Assembly: GCA_017302015.1 (NCBI GenBank)
Contig: JAFLEE010000011.1
Span: 25,318 to 89,317, forward strand
Direction of reading: 5' to 3'
Source of the DNA: Spirochaetota bacterium
GTDB lineage: Bacteria > Spirochaetota > UBA12135 > COTS27 > JAFLEE01
Length of the DNA: 64,000 bases
In this document: piece by piece, positions 9,220 through 18,194 of the stretch
How positions within the stretch are numbered: position 1 is the first letter of the stretch
Layout of the letters: each line of letters begins with the position of its first letter
Notes under the pieces: model-generated
Told to the model about the DNA's origin: nothing
Database searches by the model: none
The model's input: only the letters and a program-made list of their open reading frames with translations
Position numbers and translations under genes: made by a program

Positions 9220-10464
9220 TCACCAATCGCCGTACTGTCGCACCACGCCGCGCCAGAAGGCGTCGGACTCTTTGGCCAGCGTCGTCTTCCCGGCCTTGGC
9301 GCTTTGGTTCGCCGCGGCCTGCACCATGACGAGCTTGAGCCGGGGATCCACGTAAATCGACTGGCCGTACACGCCGAGTAGGGCGAAGCGCCTCTGCTCC
9401 CCGGGGAAGAGCCAGAACTGGTAGCCGTAGCCGTAGTACGGGGTGGCCTTCCCGGGCCGGAAAGCCGGCGGGACGCGCCTCCAATCGGTGGCATCCAGGA
9501 GGTATTCGAGCGGCACGATGCGCCTGCCCTGGGGATCGTCGGGGCGCACCCCGTCGTTCGCCAGAACGATGCCGAGCCGGCCGTAATCCCTCAGCGTGGC
9601 GTTGAAATAGCCCCCGGCGAGCTCGAGGCCCGTCTTGTCGGTGCGCCACAGCGCCGAGGTCTCGGCGCCGAGCGCATGCCACAGCCGCGGGGCGAGGTAA
9701 GCGCTGAGGCTCATGCCCGTGGCCCCCCGCAGCACGGCTCCCAGCACGTAGGTCTGCGCGCCACCATAGGAAAATCGCGTTTCTGGCGACGCCTCCCGCT
9801 CGGTGATGAGCCCCACGGCCGCCTCGATTCCCTCGTGGGCGAGCGCCGCGCTGAAGCGCGCCGCATCATCCTTGCCGTCTTATTCCTCGGTGTAGCGGGC
9901 GCCGGACGCCATCCGCAGGAGCGCGCGGAGCGTGGTCTCGCCCAACAGGGTCCCGACGAGTTTCGGGGCATACGCGGCCGCGCGGTCGTCGAGGTAGCGG
10001 AGCTTCCCCTCGCGCAGCGCCATGCCGATGGCGAGCGAGACGATGGATTTGGCCATGGAGTGGGAGACGAAGCGGTGCCCGGGCCCCCGCGCGTACTGGT
10101 AGCGCTCGACCTGGATGACCCCGTCCTTGATGATGAGGAGGCCCATGATGCGCTGGCGCGAAAGGATGTCGTCTATCACGAGGCACTGCTCGGCGCCCAG
10201 CTCCCAGCGGTATGGAGGTTCTGCCGCGGCGCGGGGAAGGGGCAGGGGGTTGCTGGAGGGCGCGAGCTCGTGGACGGAGCCCCCGGCGATTCCGGGGGTG
10301 TCGGCCAGCGCCGTGAAGGAGCCCACGCGCACCGACTCGTCGAAGAACCAGGTGCTTGCCGTGCCGACGGGATAGCCCTTGGACTTCCCGAGCCTCTCTT
10401 CGTCCGGCGCGGCCCAGGCGACCACGCATGCGACAAGGATCGGGAAGCAGGCTTTGGGGTGCAT
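9220..10464 (-). pseudogene. Serine beta-lactamase-like hydrolase interrupted by one in-frame stop
   Basis: The gene reads continuously except for TAA at 9880-9882 (codon 195). The part before it has a signal peptide and the catalytic SxxK motif, SMAK at Ser136-Lys139. The part after it continues in the same frame with YDGKDD-like spacing, then the FSYGGAQ segment that supplies the Tyr of this fold. Homologous proteins of the class C / 6-aminohexanoate hydrolase type would have Tyr or another residue where the stop lies, so a single base change (for example TAC to TAA) explains it. It is convergent with the sulfatase gene, 7 bases apart. It is either a fresh pseudogene, a sequencing error, or a readthrough case. 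Confidence 0.75.
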
Positions 10465-10542
10465 GGGTGGGTGCTTTCACTTGAGGACGCTTCTATTATA
10501 ACGCGTCGCAACACTTGTTGAGGTGGGCGCTATATGCCGGCC

Positions 10543-10860
10543 TCAAGTGCCCGTAGCACCCCGGCCCTGGAAATCAGGAGGTACGCTGTTGCGCCGGCGG
10601 TAGGCACCCCGTGTCATGCCCGTTTCCCGGCGGAAGGTCCTGCTGAAACGGCATTCATCCCCGAAGCCGGATTTGAGCGCGATCACGCCGATGCGCTCGT
10701 CGGTGGTGCGCAACAGGTCCTTGGCGCGCTTCAGGCGCTCCAAGAGGACGAGCTGGGCGAAAGGCACGCCGAATAGCTCGACCACCAGGTGCCCGGCCCG
10801 CGAGGGGGTGAGGTTGAGGCGCTGGGCGAGGGTGGAAGTGGAAAGCGCCTTTTTCACCAA
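10543..10860 (-). pseudogene. Truncated AraC-family regulator (DNA-binding domain only)
   Basis: 105 residues covering only the C-terminal AraC HTH domain, including LALKSGF-type helix 6 (IALKSGFGDECRFSRTFRRETG). A stop lies directly upstream, and TTG or GTG would be the only starts. Normal family members are 250-300 residues with a sensing domain, which is absent here. The sequence upstream is an unrelated membrane-protein fragment bounded by IS copy B. Loss of the 5' part by rearrangement is the simplest reading; a stand-alone HTH protein is possible. Confidence 0.55.
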
Positions 10861-10943
10861 TTATAGTTGGCGCCGGGGTGGGGGCGCTTGTTCTTCCCTT
10901 TTCAGGGATTTAATTTGCGTTCCTATTAGGATACTTTTCGGTC

Positions 10944-11309
10944 TTGTTGGCCGTCCAGGATTATACGTCCCTTGTGGTCAGTGTGGCCTTCATTGCCCTA
11001 TATGGGATTTTTCAGGCCCTTCGGTTTGGGCTTGAGAATGGCAGGACAATTCCTAACCTAGTCGCGAGCCTTCTGTGCGCATGGGCCATCATGGCTTTCA
11101 TTCTCTTGGTATACCGCAAGAAACTTGGCGCCGGCGACATGCTTCTTCTGCGGCTATCCGCTATTGGAAGCGGCTTCACCGGCCTCTTTTCGGGACTTCT
11201 AATGGCATCCCTTGGGGACCTCGCCATGTGGCTGTCCGCACGATTTCAAATCGTATCTCCATGCGAAACTTCAGGATCCCCTTCGTACCCTCAGCCCATT
11301 CGCCGATAA
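10944..11309 (+). pseudogene. Membrane-protein fragment cut by IS copy B
   Basis: An open frame of about 120 residues with three hydrophobic segments (SLVVSVAFIALYGIF, LVASLLCAWAIMAFILLVY and a Gly-rich third segment). It has no clear ribosome site; the TTG at 10944 is a weak start. Its last codons run into sequence shared with the IS remnants from about 11292, so the true C-terminus is lost. No family recognised. Confidence 0.4.
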
Positions 11310-11612
11310 TTTGAGAAAAACCGTTAGATAATTTCGAATCCCATGAATGCGCCCGCCTCTCTTGCCAGCCCGAATCCTTCTTGCGGTGGTATCGCGGTTG
11401 CCTCACTCACATGGGGGTGTTTCTTCGGGCCGGCAGAGGCATTTCAAGTTGGTGGCCAGGCATTTTCGTACAGCTTGAGATATCTGCCCCCTGAATCGAC
11501 TCGGATCCGGTATGGCTCCGTGGAAAACCTCAAAGGGTGTATTGCCGAAAAGGGCCGTATGCGGCCGATTGTTGTAATCGGCGATCGCGGTCGGCAAGAA
11601 CGCGTTCATGAC
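11292..11612 (-). mobile_element. Decayed IS, copy B: C-terminal part of DDE transposase
   Basis: The reverse strand encodes 68 residues from NAFLPTAIADYNNRPHT to PPCE and a stop at 11403, the C-terminus of an integrase-type transposase. About 110 bases beyond the stop match the flank of copy A. The catalytic core is missing upstream of about 11612. Nucleotide identity to copy A is high over the shared part (for example GCCAGCCCGAATCCTTCTTG in both), so the two derive from one element. Confidence 0.75.
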
Positions 11613-11896
11613 TTATGTCTCAGCAAGATCGCTCCCAAGGGCCTGGTTGAAGTCCAGATGGCACCATCTGGCAAAGGTGGACGGCATATGACACCGCACT
11701 TCGGTCGGCAAGCGCCAGGCCGAGGCTAACTTCGCTGGAAACTTGGTCTATCTAGTCTCCCACTTATGGGTCAAGCCATACCCAAAGACTTTACCTTTGG
11801 TTCTCCAAGCCTTTGGTAATAAAATGACCTCTGTCCTTGTGCCGACCAGGCTCGGGAGAGGCGTGTTGGTTAGGATACGCCTACAAAGGGATTTTG
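11613..11896 (+). other. Intergenic, nothing recognised
   Basis: No convincing open frame or RNA was seen between IS copy B and the XylR-type regulator. It probably contains the regulator's promoter, but no consensus boxes stand out. Confidence 0.4.
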
Positions 11897-13162
11897 ATGC
11901 GCATCTTTTATTACCTGTTCTCTCCGCCAAACCACCAGGGCTCCACGCAGGCGCTAACCTATGAACTGCGGCGGGGGGTGATGGAAGCCGCTCGGGCCCA
12001 CGGGGCTTCACTCACCGTGGCCGAACCGGGCTTGGATCTGGCGACCTGGGTGGCCGCCGGCTCGTGGAAATCCTATGATGGGGCCCTGGGAACGGTGCCT
12101 GCTCGGGCCGAGGCCCTGATGCGAGCCTGGGATGGCCTTCAGGACCTGCTTCCCTGTGTCAACCTCATGGGCACTTCTACCAGGGCCGTATCGCATTATG
12201 TGCGCTGCAATGAGGCCGCGGGTATCCGCGCCTTGGTTGCCCACTTGGCCTCGGTCGGTCATCGCCGACTCGGCTACCTGGGGTCCGAGTCTGGGTTGCA
12301 CGCTGAACTGCGCTTCCAGGCCTTTGTCTCAGAGGTACGGAATGCGGGGTTAAGCGCGCACCCCAACTGGGTCGCCTCTGCCTGCCAGGCTGCCCAGGGC
12401 CGATACGGACACCCCCCACGGCTATCACCGCTAGGTCTGACCCAGGCGACCCCAAATTGGGCCGAGCGCTCCCAGGCCGCCCTTGCCTGGTGGCTGGGCC
12501 GCCGGGGACCCGGCAGGCCAACCGCCCTTGTCTGTGAGCATGACCGGCTCGCGTGGATGGTCTATGAGGCTGCGCGGGATCTCGGTTGGCATTTGCCGGC
12601 GGACCTCGCCCTCACCGGTTTCGATGACCAGGCCGTGGCCTTTGAGCCCTACGGTTACAATATCCTCACCACGATCCGCCAGGATTTCGCCCTGCTCGGC
12701 CAACGGGCCGTGGAATTGCTCATCGACATCCTGGAACGCGCCCCTCGCAAGGTGAAGACGGTCCAGGTGCCCGGGGAATTGGTGGTGCGCCTGTCGACCT
12801 CACCGGGGCAGGCGGCTCGGCCCACCGTGGGAAGCGATGCCTATTTTCGCCGCATGGCCCGCGAGGTGCTCAACACCGCCCCCACCGCGGCTGCGGCGGC
12901 AAGCCGGCTGGCCGCCACCCTAGACCTCACACCGGCTTATGTGCGCACCCGCTTTCGGAAGTTGTTCGCCTGCCCCCTGGCCGAGCAATTGGCGCGAGAA
13001 CGCATTGCCCAGGCGGCCTTCCTGCTAAGCCATACCAAACGACCTATCCAGGAGATCTATACCAGCCTGGGTTTTCACCACCACCAAACTTTTGTGAAGT
13101 TCTTTAAGCGCTTCCAGGGCACTACTCCCCGGGCTTGGCGCACAAGCGCCCCAGGGGGATAA
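11897..13162 (+). CDS. XylR-type regulator: periplasmic-binding-like sensor plus AraC HTH
   Basis: 421 residues. Residues 1-285 form a LacI/GalR-like sugar-binding domain with typical end segments LALTGFDDQAVAFEPYG and LTTIRQDFALLGQRAVELL. The last 100 residues are an AraC double HTH ending in LGFHHHQTFVKFFKRFQG. This sensor/AraC fusion is the arrangement of E. coli XylR, which activates xylose genes on sugar binding. ATG 11897 has AAAGGGA upstream; longer starts would lack this. The downstream propeller and GH5 genes are its likely targets. The ligand is unknown. Confidence 0.85.
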   Translation: MRIFYYLFSPPNHQGSTQALTYELRRGVMEAARAHGASLTVAEPGLDLATWVAAGSWKSYDGALGTVPARAEALMRAWDGLQDLLPCVNLMGTSTRAVSHYVRCNEAAGIRALVAHLASVGHRRLGYLGSESGLHAELRFQAFVSEVRNAGLSAHPNWVASACQAAQGRYGHPPRLSPLGLTQATPNWAERSQAALAWWLGRRGPGRPTALVCEHDRLAWMVYEAARDLGWHLPADLALTGFDDQAVAFEPYGYNILTTIRQDFALLGQRAVELLIDILERAPRKVKTVQVPGELVVRLSTSPGQAARPTVGSDAYFRRMAREVLNTAPTAAAAASRLAATLDLTPAYVRTRFRKLFACPLAEQLARERIAQAAFLLSHTKRPIQEIYTSLGFHHHQTFVKFFKRFQGTTPRAWRTSAPGG

Positions 13163-13171
13163 CACGTTTTA

Positions 13172-13198
13172 GTTGGATTTCCAACGCGTGGGCGTTGG
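13172..13198. promoter_or_regulatory. Two overlapping palindromes before the propeller-GH5 operon
   Basis: GTTGGA-TT-TCCAAC (13172-13185) overlaps CCAACGC-GTGG-GCGTTGG (13181-13198). They lie 47 bases before the start of the propeller gene and just after the XylR-type gene. Operator for that regulator is one reading, a terminator hairpin without a T-run the other. Confidence 0.4.
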
Positions 13199-13244
13199 CC
13201 CCGGTGCAGCCTGGAAAGGCTAACCTTGGGCATGCGAGGCAACG

Positions 13245-15329
13245 ATGACACCGCGAAGGAAAATGGCCTTCGGCCCGCCGCGCGCATGGCTAGGCGCCCT
13301 GGCCCTGGCAGTTGGAGCAGGGCTCATGGCTGAGACCAAACCCCTAGGCCCGGACCCGGAGGGCCGTAGCTACGGTCCAGAACTGGCCCGGGTGGGGTCT
13401 GTGGATACCGGTCCCCTCATGGCAGTGGCTATTTCCCAGGGATATCTGTACGCGGCTGGGGTGAAGGGGCTCATGATTTTCTCGCTGGGGCAGCCTCGCG
13501 CCCCACGGCTGGTGGGCAGCCTGGCTGGGTTGGGGAAACCACGGCAACTAGTGGTGAGTGGCCGGCTTGCCCTGGTCAGCGCTCGGGAGAATGGCCTCTT
13601 TGTGGTCGAGGTTAGTGACCCGACCCGGCCCCGGCTGCTGGCCCAGTACGACAGCATCGAACTGGCCACCGGGGTGGCCCTGAGTGGCGAGGTGGTGCTT
13701 CTGGCTTGCCGCCAGTTCGGGGTTGAGATCGTAGACCTCAGGGATCCAAGCCAGCCCCGCCATCTGGGAGTGGTGCGCACCGGTGAGGCCCAATCAGTTA
13801 CCGCCCACCGGGGCATCGGCTATGCAGGGGTCTGGGGCACCCGCGAGGTGGTGAGTTTTGACCTAACGGACCCACGGGCCCCCCGCGTGCTTGCCCGTAT
13901 TCCCCTCGATGGCTTCGGCGACGGGCTCTGCGTGGCGGGCGAGTATCTGCTTGCAGCCACTGGGCACCACACCCGAGATTGGAAGTACTTACCGACGGGC
14001 AACCCAGATGACCCCGGTTTCGGGCGCGGACACGGTCTTGAGGTCTTCTCCCTGCAGGATCCGGCCCGCCCCCGCTTGGTCTCCCGGTTCAAACTCCCTC
14101 GCCTGTACTCCCTGCACTGGGACATGTGGGGGGTGGAAGCCCGCGGCCACTGGGCCTTCGTCGGCGACACCCATAACGGTTTGTGTCTCGTGGACTTAAG
14201 GAATCCCGGGTCACCCGTGGCCTGTGGCTGGCACCGTCTGCCACCGCGCGAGGCCGGGGGCCAGCCCGAGGCTATCGGGGGTTTCGCCGTGGGAAAGGGG
14301 GTGGTCTACCTCGCCGGCGGCTATAGCGGCCTGGTGGTGGTCGACGCCGAGGGTTACACCCCACCCGCGGTGCCTGAGAGTGATCCTGGCCCCCAGATAC
14401 CGGCGCCGTCGCCCGCAACGGATGCACGTTTTCTTACATTGGCGAGTGAAGGTCAAGTCCATAGCGTGGCCGTCGATCCCCAGGCCGGGCTAGCCTACCT
14501 GGCCAGCGGGAACGCAGGGGTGGAGGTCTGGCGCACGGGAGCGACGTGGACCTTCCTCGCTCGACACCCGATGGCGGGTATCGCCTATGATGTGGCCCTG
14601 CGACCCGGGCAGGTCCTGGTCGCCGAAGGCCTGGGTGGCCTGGGCACCTATGCACCAGACGGGGCGGGTGGACTACGGCTACTGGCCCGCTACCAACCAG
14701 GCGAGACAGTGAAGCAGGTGGTGGCGCCAGCGGGTATGCCCTATGTGCTGCTGCACGTGGGGATCAACCTGCTTCAAATCATCGATATGAGCCGACCCGA
14801 GACTCCACGTGTGTTACTCGAAGACCGGCAACTGGGGCCCCTCTACGGCCGACAGATCAGCGGCGGACTTTTACAGGGCCGCTACGCCTCGTGCTTCTGG
14901 CAGGTAGGTGGTTTTCGCTGGTATGACCTCGCCGCCGAGGGAGGGCCACGCAAGTTACCCGAGGAACTCAGCGGTAGTTTGGGTTACCAGAATGGCATGG
15001 CCATGCTGGCAGATCGGGCCCTCGTCAGTTACCGGCAGGGCTATTGTCTAGTCGAGCGCACCGCCCGCACCCATGTGGCCCAGTTGCCCCGCATCACCCT
15101 CAGTGGGGTGAACCTCGATGGCAAGCCAGTAATCGACGGGGATACCCTCTACCTCTCGGAACGCGGGGAAGGGCGGGTTACCGCCGTGGATATCCACGAC
15201 CCATCTAGGCCGGCTCTTCGCTGGCAGATAGAGTTAACCGGTCACCCGGGCCCGGTGGTGCCGTGGCAGGGCGGGGTGCTCATCCCGGCGGGCTACCAGG
15301 GCTTGCTGGTGTATCATCCAAAGGAATGA
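13245..15329 (+). CDS. Secreted LVIVD-repeat beta-propeller protein
   Basis: 694 residues with a signal peptide (about 1-29). It has repeated units of about 45 residues of the pattern GLFVVEVSDPTRPRLLAQYD, EIVDLRDPSQPRHLG and VSFDLTDPRAPRVLA, which is the LVIVD repeat that builds a beta-propeller. No catalytic motif is seen. Such proteins are usually surface-exposed binding or scaffold proteins. GAGG precedes the ATG. The stop overlaps the start region of the GH5 gene, so the two are translationally coupled and probably work on the same glycan. Confidence 0.8.
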   Translation: MTPRRKMAFGPPRAWLGALALAVGAGLMAETKPLGPDPEGRSYGPELARVGSVDTGPLMAVAISQGYLYAAGVKGLMIFSLGQPRAPRLVGSLAGLGKPRQLVVSGRLALVSARENGLFVVEVSDPTRPRLLAQYDSIELATGVALSGEVVLLACRQFGVEIVDLRDPSQPRHLGVVRTGEAQSVTAHRGIGYAGVWGTREVVSFDLTDPRAPRVLARIPLDGFGDGLCVAGEYLLAATGHHTRDWKYLPTGNPDDPGFGRGHGLEVFSLQDPARPRLVSRFKLPRLYSLHWDMWGVEARGHWAFVGDTHNGLCLVDLRNPGSPVACGWHRLPPREAGGQPEAIGGFAVGKGVVYLAGGYSGLVVVDAEGYTPPAVPESDPGPQIPAPSPATDARFLTLASEGQVHSVAVDPQAGLAYLASGNAGVEVWRTGATWTFLARHPMAGIAYDVALRPGQVLVAEGLGGLGTYAPDGAGGLRLLARYQPGETVKQVVAPAGMPYVLLHVGINLLQIIDMSRPETPRVLLEDRQLGPLYGRQISGGLLQGRYASCFWQVGGFRWYDLAAEGGPRKLPEELSGSLGYQNGMAMLADRALVSYRQGYCLVERTARTHVAQLPRITLSGVNLDGKPVIDGDTLYLSERGEGRVTAVDIHDPSRPALRWQIELTGHPGPVVPWQGGVLIPAGYQGLLVYHPKE

Positions 15330-15331
15330 CC

Positions 15332-16435
15332 ATGCGCCTTTTCCGTCAGCCGTTTTCCACTCTTATACCTTTGGCCCTGGTAGCCACCCTGGCAGCCCAT
15401 GCCCCGCTAGAGCGCGCCGAACCGCCCTCCAGGCTCTGCGGTTTCCAAAGCACCCGTGTGGGCAGCCGACCCCTGGCCGCCGACTTCGCTGCCATGGCCA
15501 CCTGGGGCGCTAGATTGGTACGCCTGCAGGTGTGGCCTGTATATGAGGCCCGCAGCCGCCAGCAGGCGCTTTGGGAAGCCTGGCCCGGCTTGCTCACGAC
15601 CGTGGTTGGCGAGGTGCAGGCCGCGGGGGCCGCAGGCCTCAAGGTCATCATCGATCTGCACGAGCCACCGCTAATGGGGGTCGACGGGCAGACCGCCGCA
15701 GCCTGGCATCACCCTGATATGGCCCCCAATCTGAACCGCTTGTGGGGAGACCTAGCCCGGGCCCTCAAACCGTTTGGCGCTCTGATATATGGGTATGACC
15801 TGCTCAATGAGCCACTGGATCGCGGGCAGATGCCCAAGGCGCCCAGGGAGTGGCGGCCTCTGGCAGTGCAGGTGCTCACCATCATCCGGGCCATTGATCC
15901 ACAAGTCTGGCTCATCTACGAAAGCGGCCCGGGCGGCATGTGCTGGGGCCTTGAGGGGTTGGAGCCCCTTCCCGACGCTAGGGTCATCTACAGCCCGCAC
16001 TATTACTCCCCCCACGCCTTCACCCACCAGGGCATCAGCACCGTGGCCGGAACCGACCTACAGCAGGCGATGCTTAAGGTAGACCTGCACTACCCAGGAA
16101 CTATCGGTGGCCAGGTATGGGACGCTGAAGCCCACCGGCGGACCATGGCCCCCATCCTTGCATTCCAACGCAAGCACAGGGTGCCAATCCTCATTGGTGA
16201 GTTCAGTGTTATCCGTTGGGCGCCGGGAACCTCAGGAGAAGACTGGCTGCGCGATGTCACCGGACTATTCGCCGAGTATGGCTGGTCCTGGTGCTACCAC
16301 GCATTCCGAGAATTCCATGGCTGGAGTCTGGAGCACGACGGGGCGATGTGGGTTAAGGGGCAGCCCGACCCGGCACCGAGTCCCGTAACCACAGCCCGTG
16401 CCCGGGTCATCCGCGAGCGTTTGGTGGAGCAGTAA
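15332..16435 (+). CDS. GH5-like secreted endoglycosidase
   Basis: 367 residues. A signal peptide (about 1-28) is followed by a TIM barrel with the GH5 signatures: VIIDLHEPP strand, YDLLNEP acid/base Glu160, HYYSPH strand and ILIGEFSV nucleophile Glu290. The late WCYHAFREFHGW region resembles cellulase-type GH5 subfamilies. AAGGA lies 6 bases before the ATG at 15332; an ATG at 15326 would overlap the upstream stop as ATGA but has no spacing for a ribosome site. Co-transcribed with the propeller gene. Beta-glucan or mannan are common GH5 substrates; none can be assigned here. Confidence 0.88.
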   Translation: MRLFRQPFSTLIPLALVATLAAHAPLERAEPPSRLCGFQSTRVGSRPLAADFAAMATWGARLVRLQVWPVYEARSRQQALWEAWPGLLTTVVGEVQAAGAAGLKVIIDLHEPPLMGVDGQTAAAWHHPDMAPNLNRLWGDLARALKPFGALIYGYDLLNEPLDRGQMPKAPREWRPLAVQVLTIIRAIDPQVWLIYESGPGGMCWGLEGLEPLPDARVIYSPHYYSPHAFTHQGISTVAGTDLQQAMLKVDLHYPGTIGGQVWDAEAHRRTMAPILAFQRKHRVPILIGEFSVIRWAPGTSGEDWLRDVTGLFAEYGWSWCYHAFREFHGWSLEHDGAMWVKGQPDPAPSPVTTARARVIRERLVEQ

Positions 16436-16445
16436 GCCTGCCGGC

Positions 16446-16996
16446 TTATACGAAGGGCTTCTGGATGATGGCCTGGAATTTTTCGCAGGGGTCGTTGCCC
16501 TCGTGGCAGAATGCGAGGTCGAGGTGCGCCAGTGTCTCCCTCATGGGGGTCGCAAAGGTCCCGATGTGGGGGAGCATTCCCGGGAGAGCACCGTGCGGAT
16601 TGCTGCCTGTGCGCCTTTCAATTTCTGCCACAGGCGCCAGAAGGTTGAGAGGCTGAGGTCGTGCTGGGCGGCCACGGCGTAGACTGCCTTCTCGATGGAG
16701 AGTCCGGCGAGGATTCCCGAGAGAAATGCCCAGGCGACGGCCGTGCCGACCTTCAGCCCGACGAGGCAGTGGCTGAGGAAAAGGGAGAACGTGCGTCCGC
16801 AGCCTGGGCGTCGGGTGCGGTCTGAGCAGAAGATACGGCGGGCTCTCACAGAGGGGTGGTGCTTCTCATCCTGACCCCGGAGGTAGCCGTGGAGGCTGAG
16901 GGTGCCGACCCGGCGGAAGAAGGGGCAGACCTTAAGTTTGAGGTTGTGGCCGATGGCGGGGAACTGGTCGTGGGTTACGAACTTCCAGGGGTCCAC
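16446..16996 (-). pseudogene. Frameshifted element-type gene with CGRTFS motif (DUF6431-like)
   Basis: The reverse strand encodes about 150 residues with a degraded zinc-finger start (CPFF where CxxC is expected), an HGYLRG segment, then CSDRTRRPGCGRTFSLFLS and a helix-turn-helix-like stretch. This resembles short DUF6431-type proteins linked to transposable elements. The frame ends early, and a second frame from about 16560 to 16446 continues with FCHEGNDPCEKFQAIIQ, the usual kind of C-terminus, so one frameshift near 16545-16570 breaks the gene. The family assignment is from memory of the motif and is tentative. Confidence 0.5.
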
Positions 16997-17146
16997 ATCT
17001 CGGAGGTCGGCTCAGGTTCGTCCCGAATTAAGGGGGTATGCGGGGGTGGAGAATCCTATGGGAATACGGTAGGAATCGGGGGGGTTATAGGACCGGAGCT
17101 CGGGACGTAACAGCCAGTTCTTTCCGATTCTGTCTCCCCATCGCCC
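16997..17146. other. Intergenic, nothing recognised
   Basis: G-rich sequence between the broken element gene and the AraC promoter region. No open frame or RNA signature seen. Confidence 0.4.
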
Positions 17147-17164
17147 AGTGCGGTGCACCGCACT
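17147..17164. promoter_or_regulatory. Perfect 18-bp palindrome, candidate operator
   Basis: AGTGCGGTGCACCGCACT is its own reverse complement. It lies 35 bases before the AraC start at 17200, where it could bind a regulator or block RNA polymerase. No copy was noticed elsewhere in the window. Confidence 0.5.
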
Positions 17165-17199
17165 TACCCAAACAGAGCGACAGAAGGTAAAATTCTTTC

Positions 17200-18072
17200 G
17201 TGTACCTCTACCACCGCGAAGCCATCGACGCCGCCACGACCCTTGAGTTTCATCGTCGTGAACACCGGCCCCTGGTCCACCCCGCCCTCGTTCAGGTGGG
17301 CCGCCTGGTGTCAAAGGGCAAGCGAGTCATGCAACCGCACGTGCACCGAACGCACGAGTTCATCCAGGTGCGCCGGGGCGTCTACCGATGCTGGGTCAAC
17401 GGGGACCGGCTGACGCTCGGGCTCGGAGATATCCTGATTCTCACCCCGGGCGACAGCCATCGGGATGAGTACCGCCCCGGTCTTGATTTCCACTCGCTCT
17501 ATTTCGAGTTCACCACGGAAAACCGGGTGCCTCTTCCCGACCTTTGCCTGCTCAAAGCGGGATTACCCGCCGCGGCCCACCGGCTTCGGCTCCCCCGCCT
17601 GCTGAGCCGGCTTGACGGGGCCCTTTTGCCCCGGCCAGTCGGGCCCTGTGATGAAGCCGCCCTGGAAGGGACCGCCGTTTCCTGGCTATGGTCGGCGGTG
17701 GGCAGTATTCCCCGGCGTTTTCTGTCAGAGTCTTTCGCCTCGCTTCTCGACCGGCAGGAACTGGGCGGAGAGATTTTAAGTTACCTCCGGGGGCAAGTGA
17801 CGGGGCGCCCCTCGGTCGCCGAAATGGCCCGGGCCTTGGGCATGGGCGAGAGCGCTTTCGCCCATGCCTGCACACGGCTTTTGGGCCACTCGCCCCGGGT
17901 CCTTCTTGAACAGGTCAAGATGACCGAAGGCCTGCGACTTCTTACGGAATCACGGGAAAAGGTCGAGGCCATCGCCCAGCGTCTCGGGTATTCAAACCCA
18001 TTCCATTTTTCCCGCGCCTTTAAAAAGGTCACGGGCAAAGCCCCCGTGCATTTTCGAAAAGCGCAGCATTGA
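17200..18072 (+). CDS. AraC-family transcription regulator
   Basis: 290 residues. A cupin sensing half contains HVHRTHEFIQVRRG and LGDILILTPGDSH. A C-terminal double HTH contains MARALGMGESAFAHACTRLLG and RLGYSNPFHFSRAFKKVTG. GTG at 17200 follows AGAAGGT at a suitable distance. It lies 122 bases before a three-gene operon in the same direction, which it most likely controls. An 18-bp palindrome sits just upstream of its start. Confidence 0.88.
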   Translation: MYLYHREAIDAATTLEFHRREHRPLVHPALVQVGRLVSKGKRVMQPHVHRTHEFIQVRRGVYRCWVNGDRLTLGLGDILILTPGDSHRDEYRPGLDFHSLYFEFTTENRVPLPDLCLLKAGLPAAAHRLRLPRLLSRLDGALLPRPVGPCDEAALEGTAVSWLWSAVGSIPRRFLSESFASLLDRQELGGEILSYLRGQVTGRPSVAEMARALGMGESAFAHACTRLLGHSPRVLLEQVKMTEGLRLLTESREKVEAIAQRLGYSNPFHFSRAFKKVTGKAPVHFRKAQH

Positions 18073-18194
18073 CAGATTTATCCCGGATTTCACGGCCCGG
18101 GCGAATGGTCCCGGCTGCCAGGTGCAGGAAACGGACGCCCCATGCAGGATCAGCTATGGCCGAAACAGTGGCTTGGGGTTAAAGTTCTCTGGTC

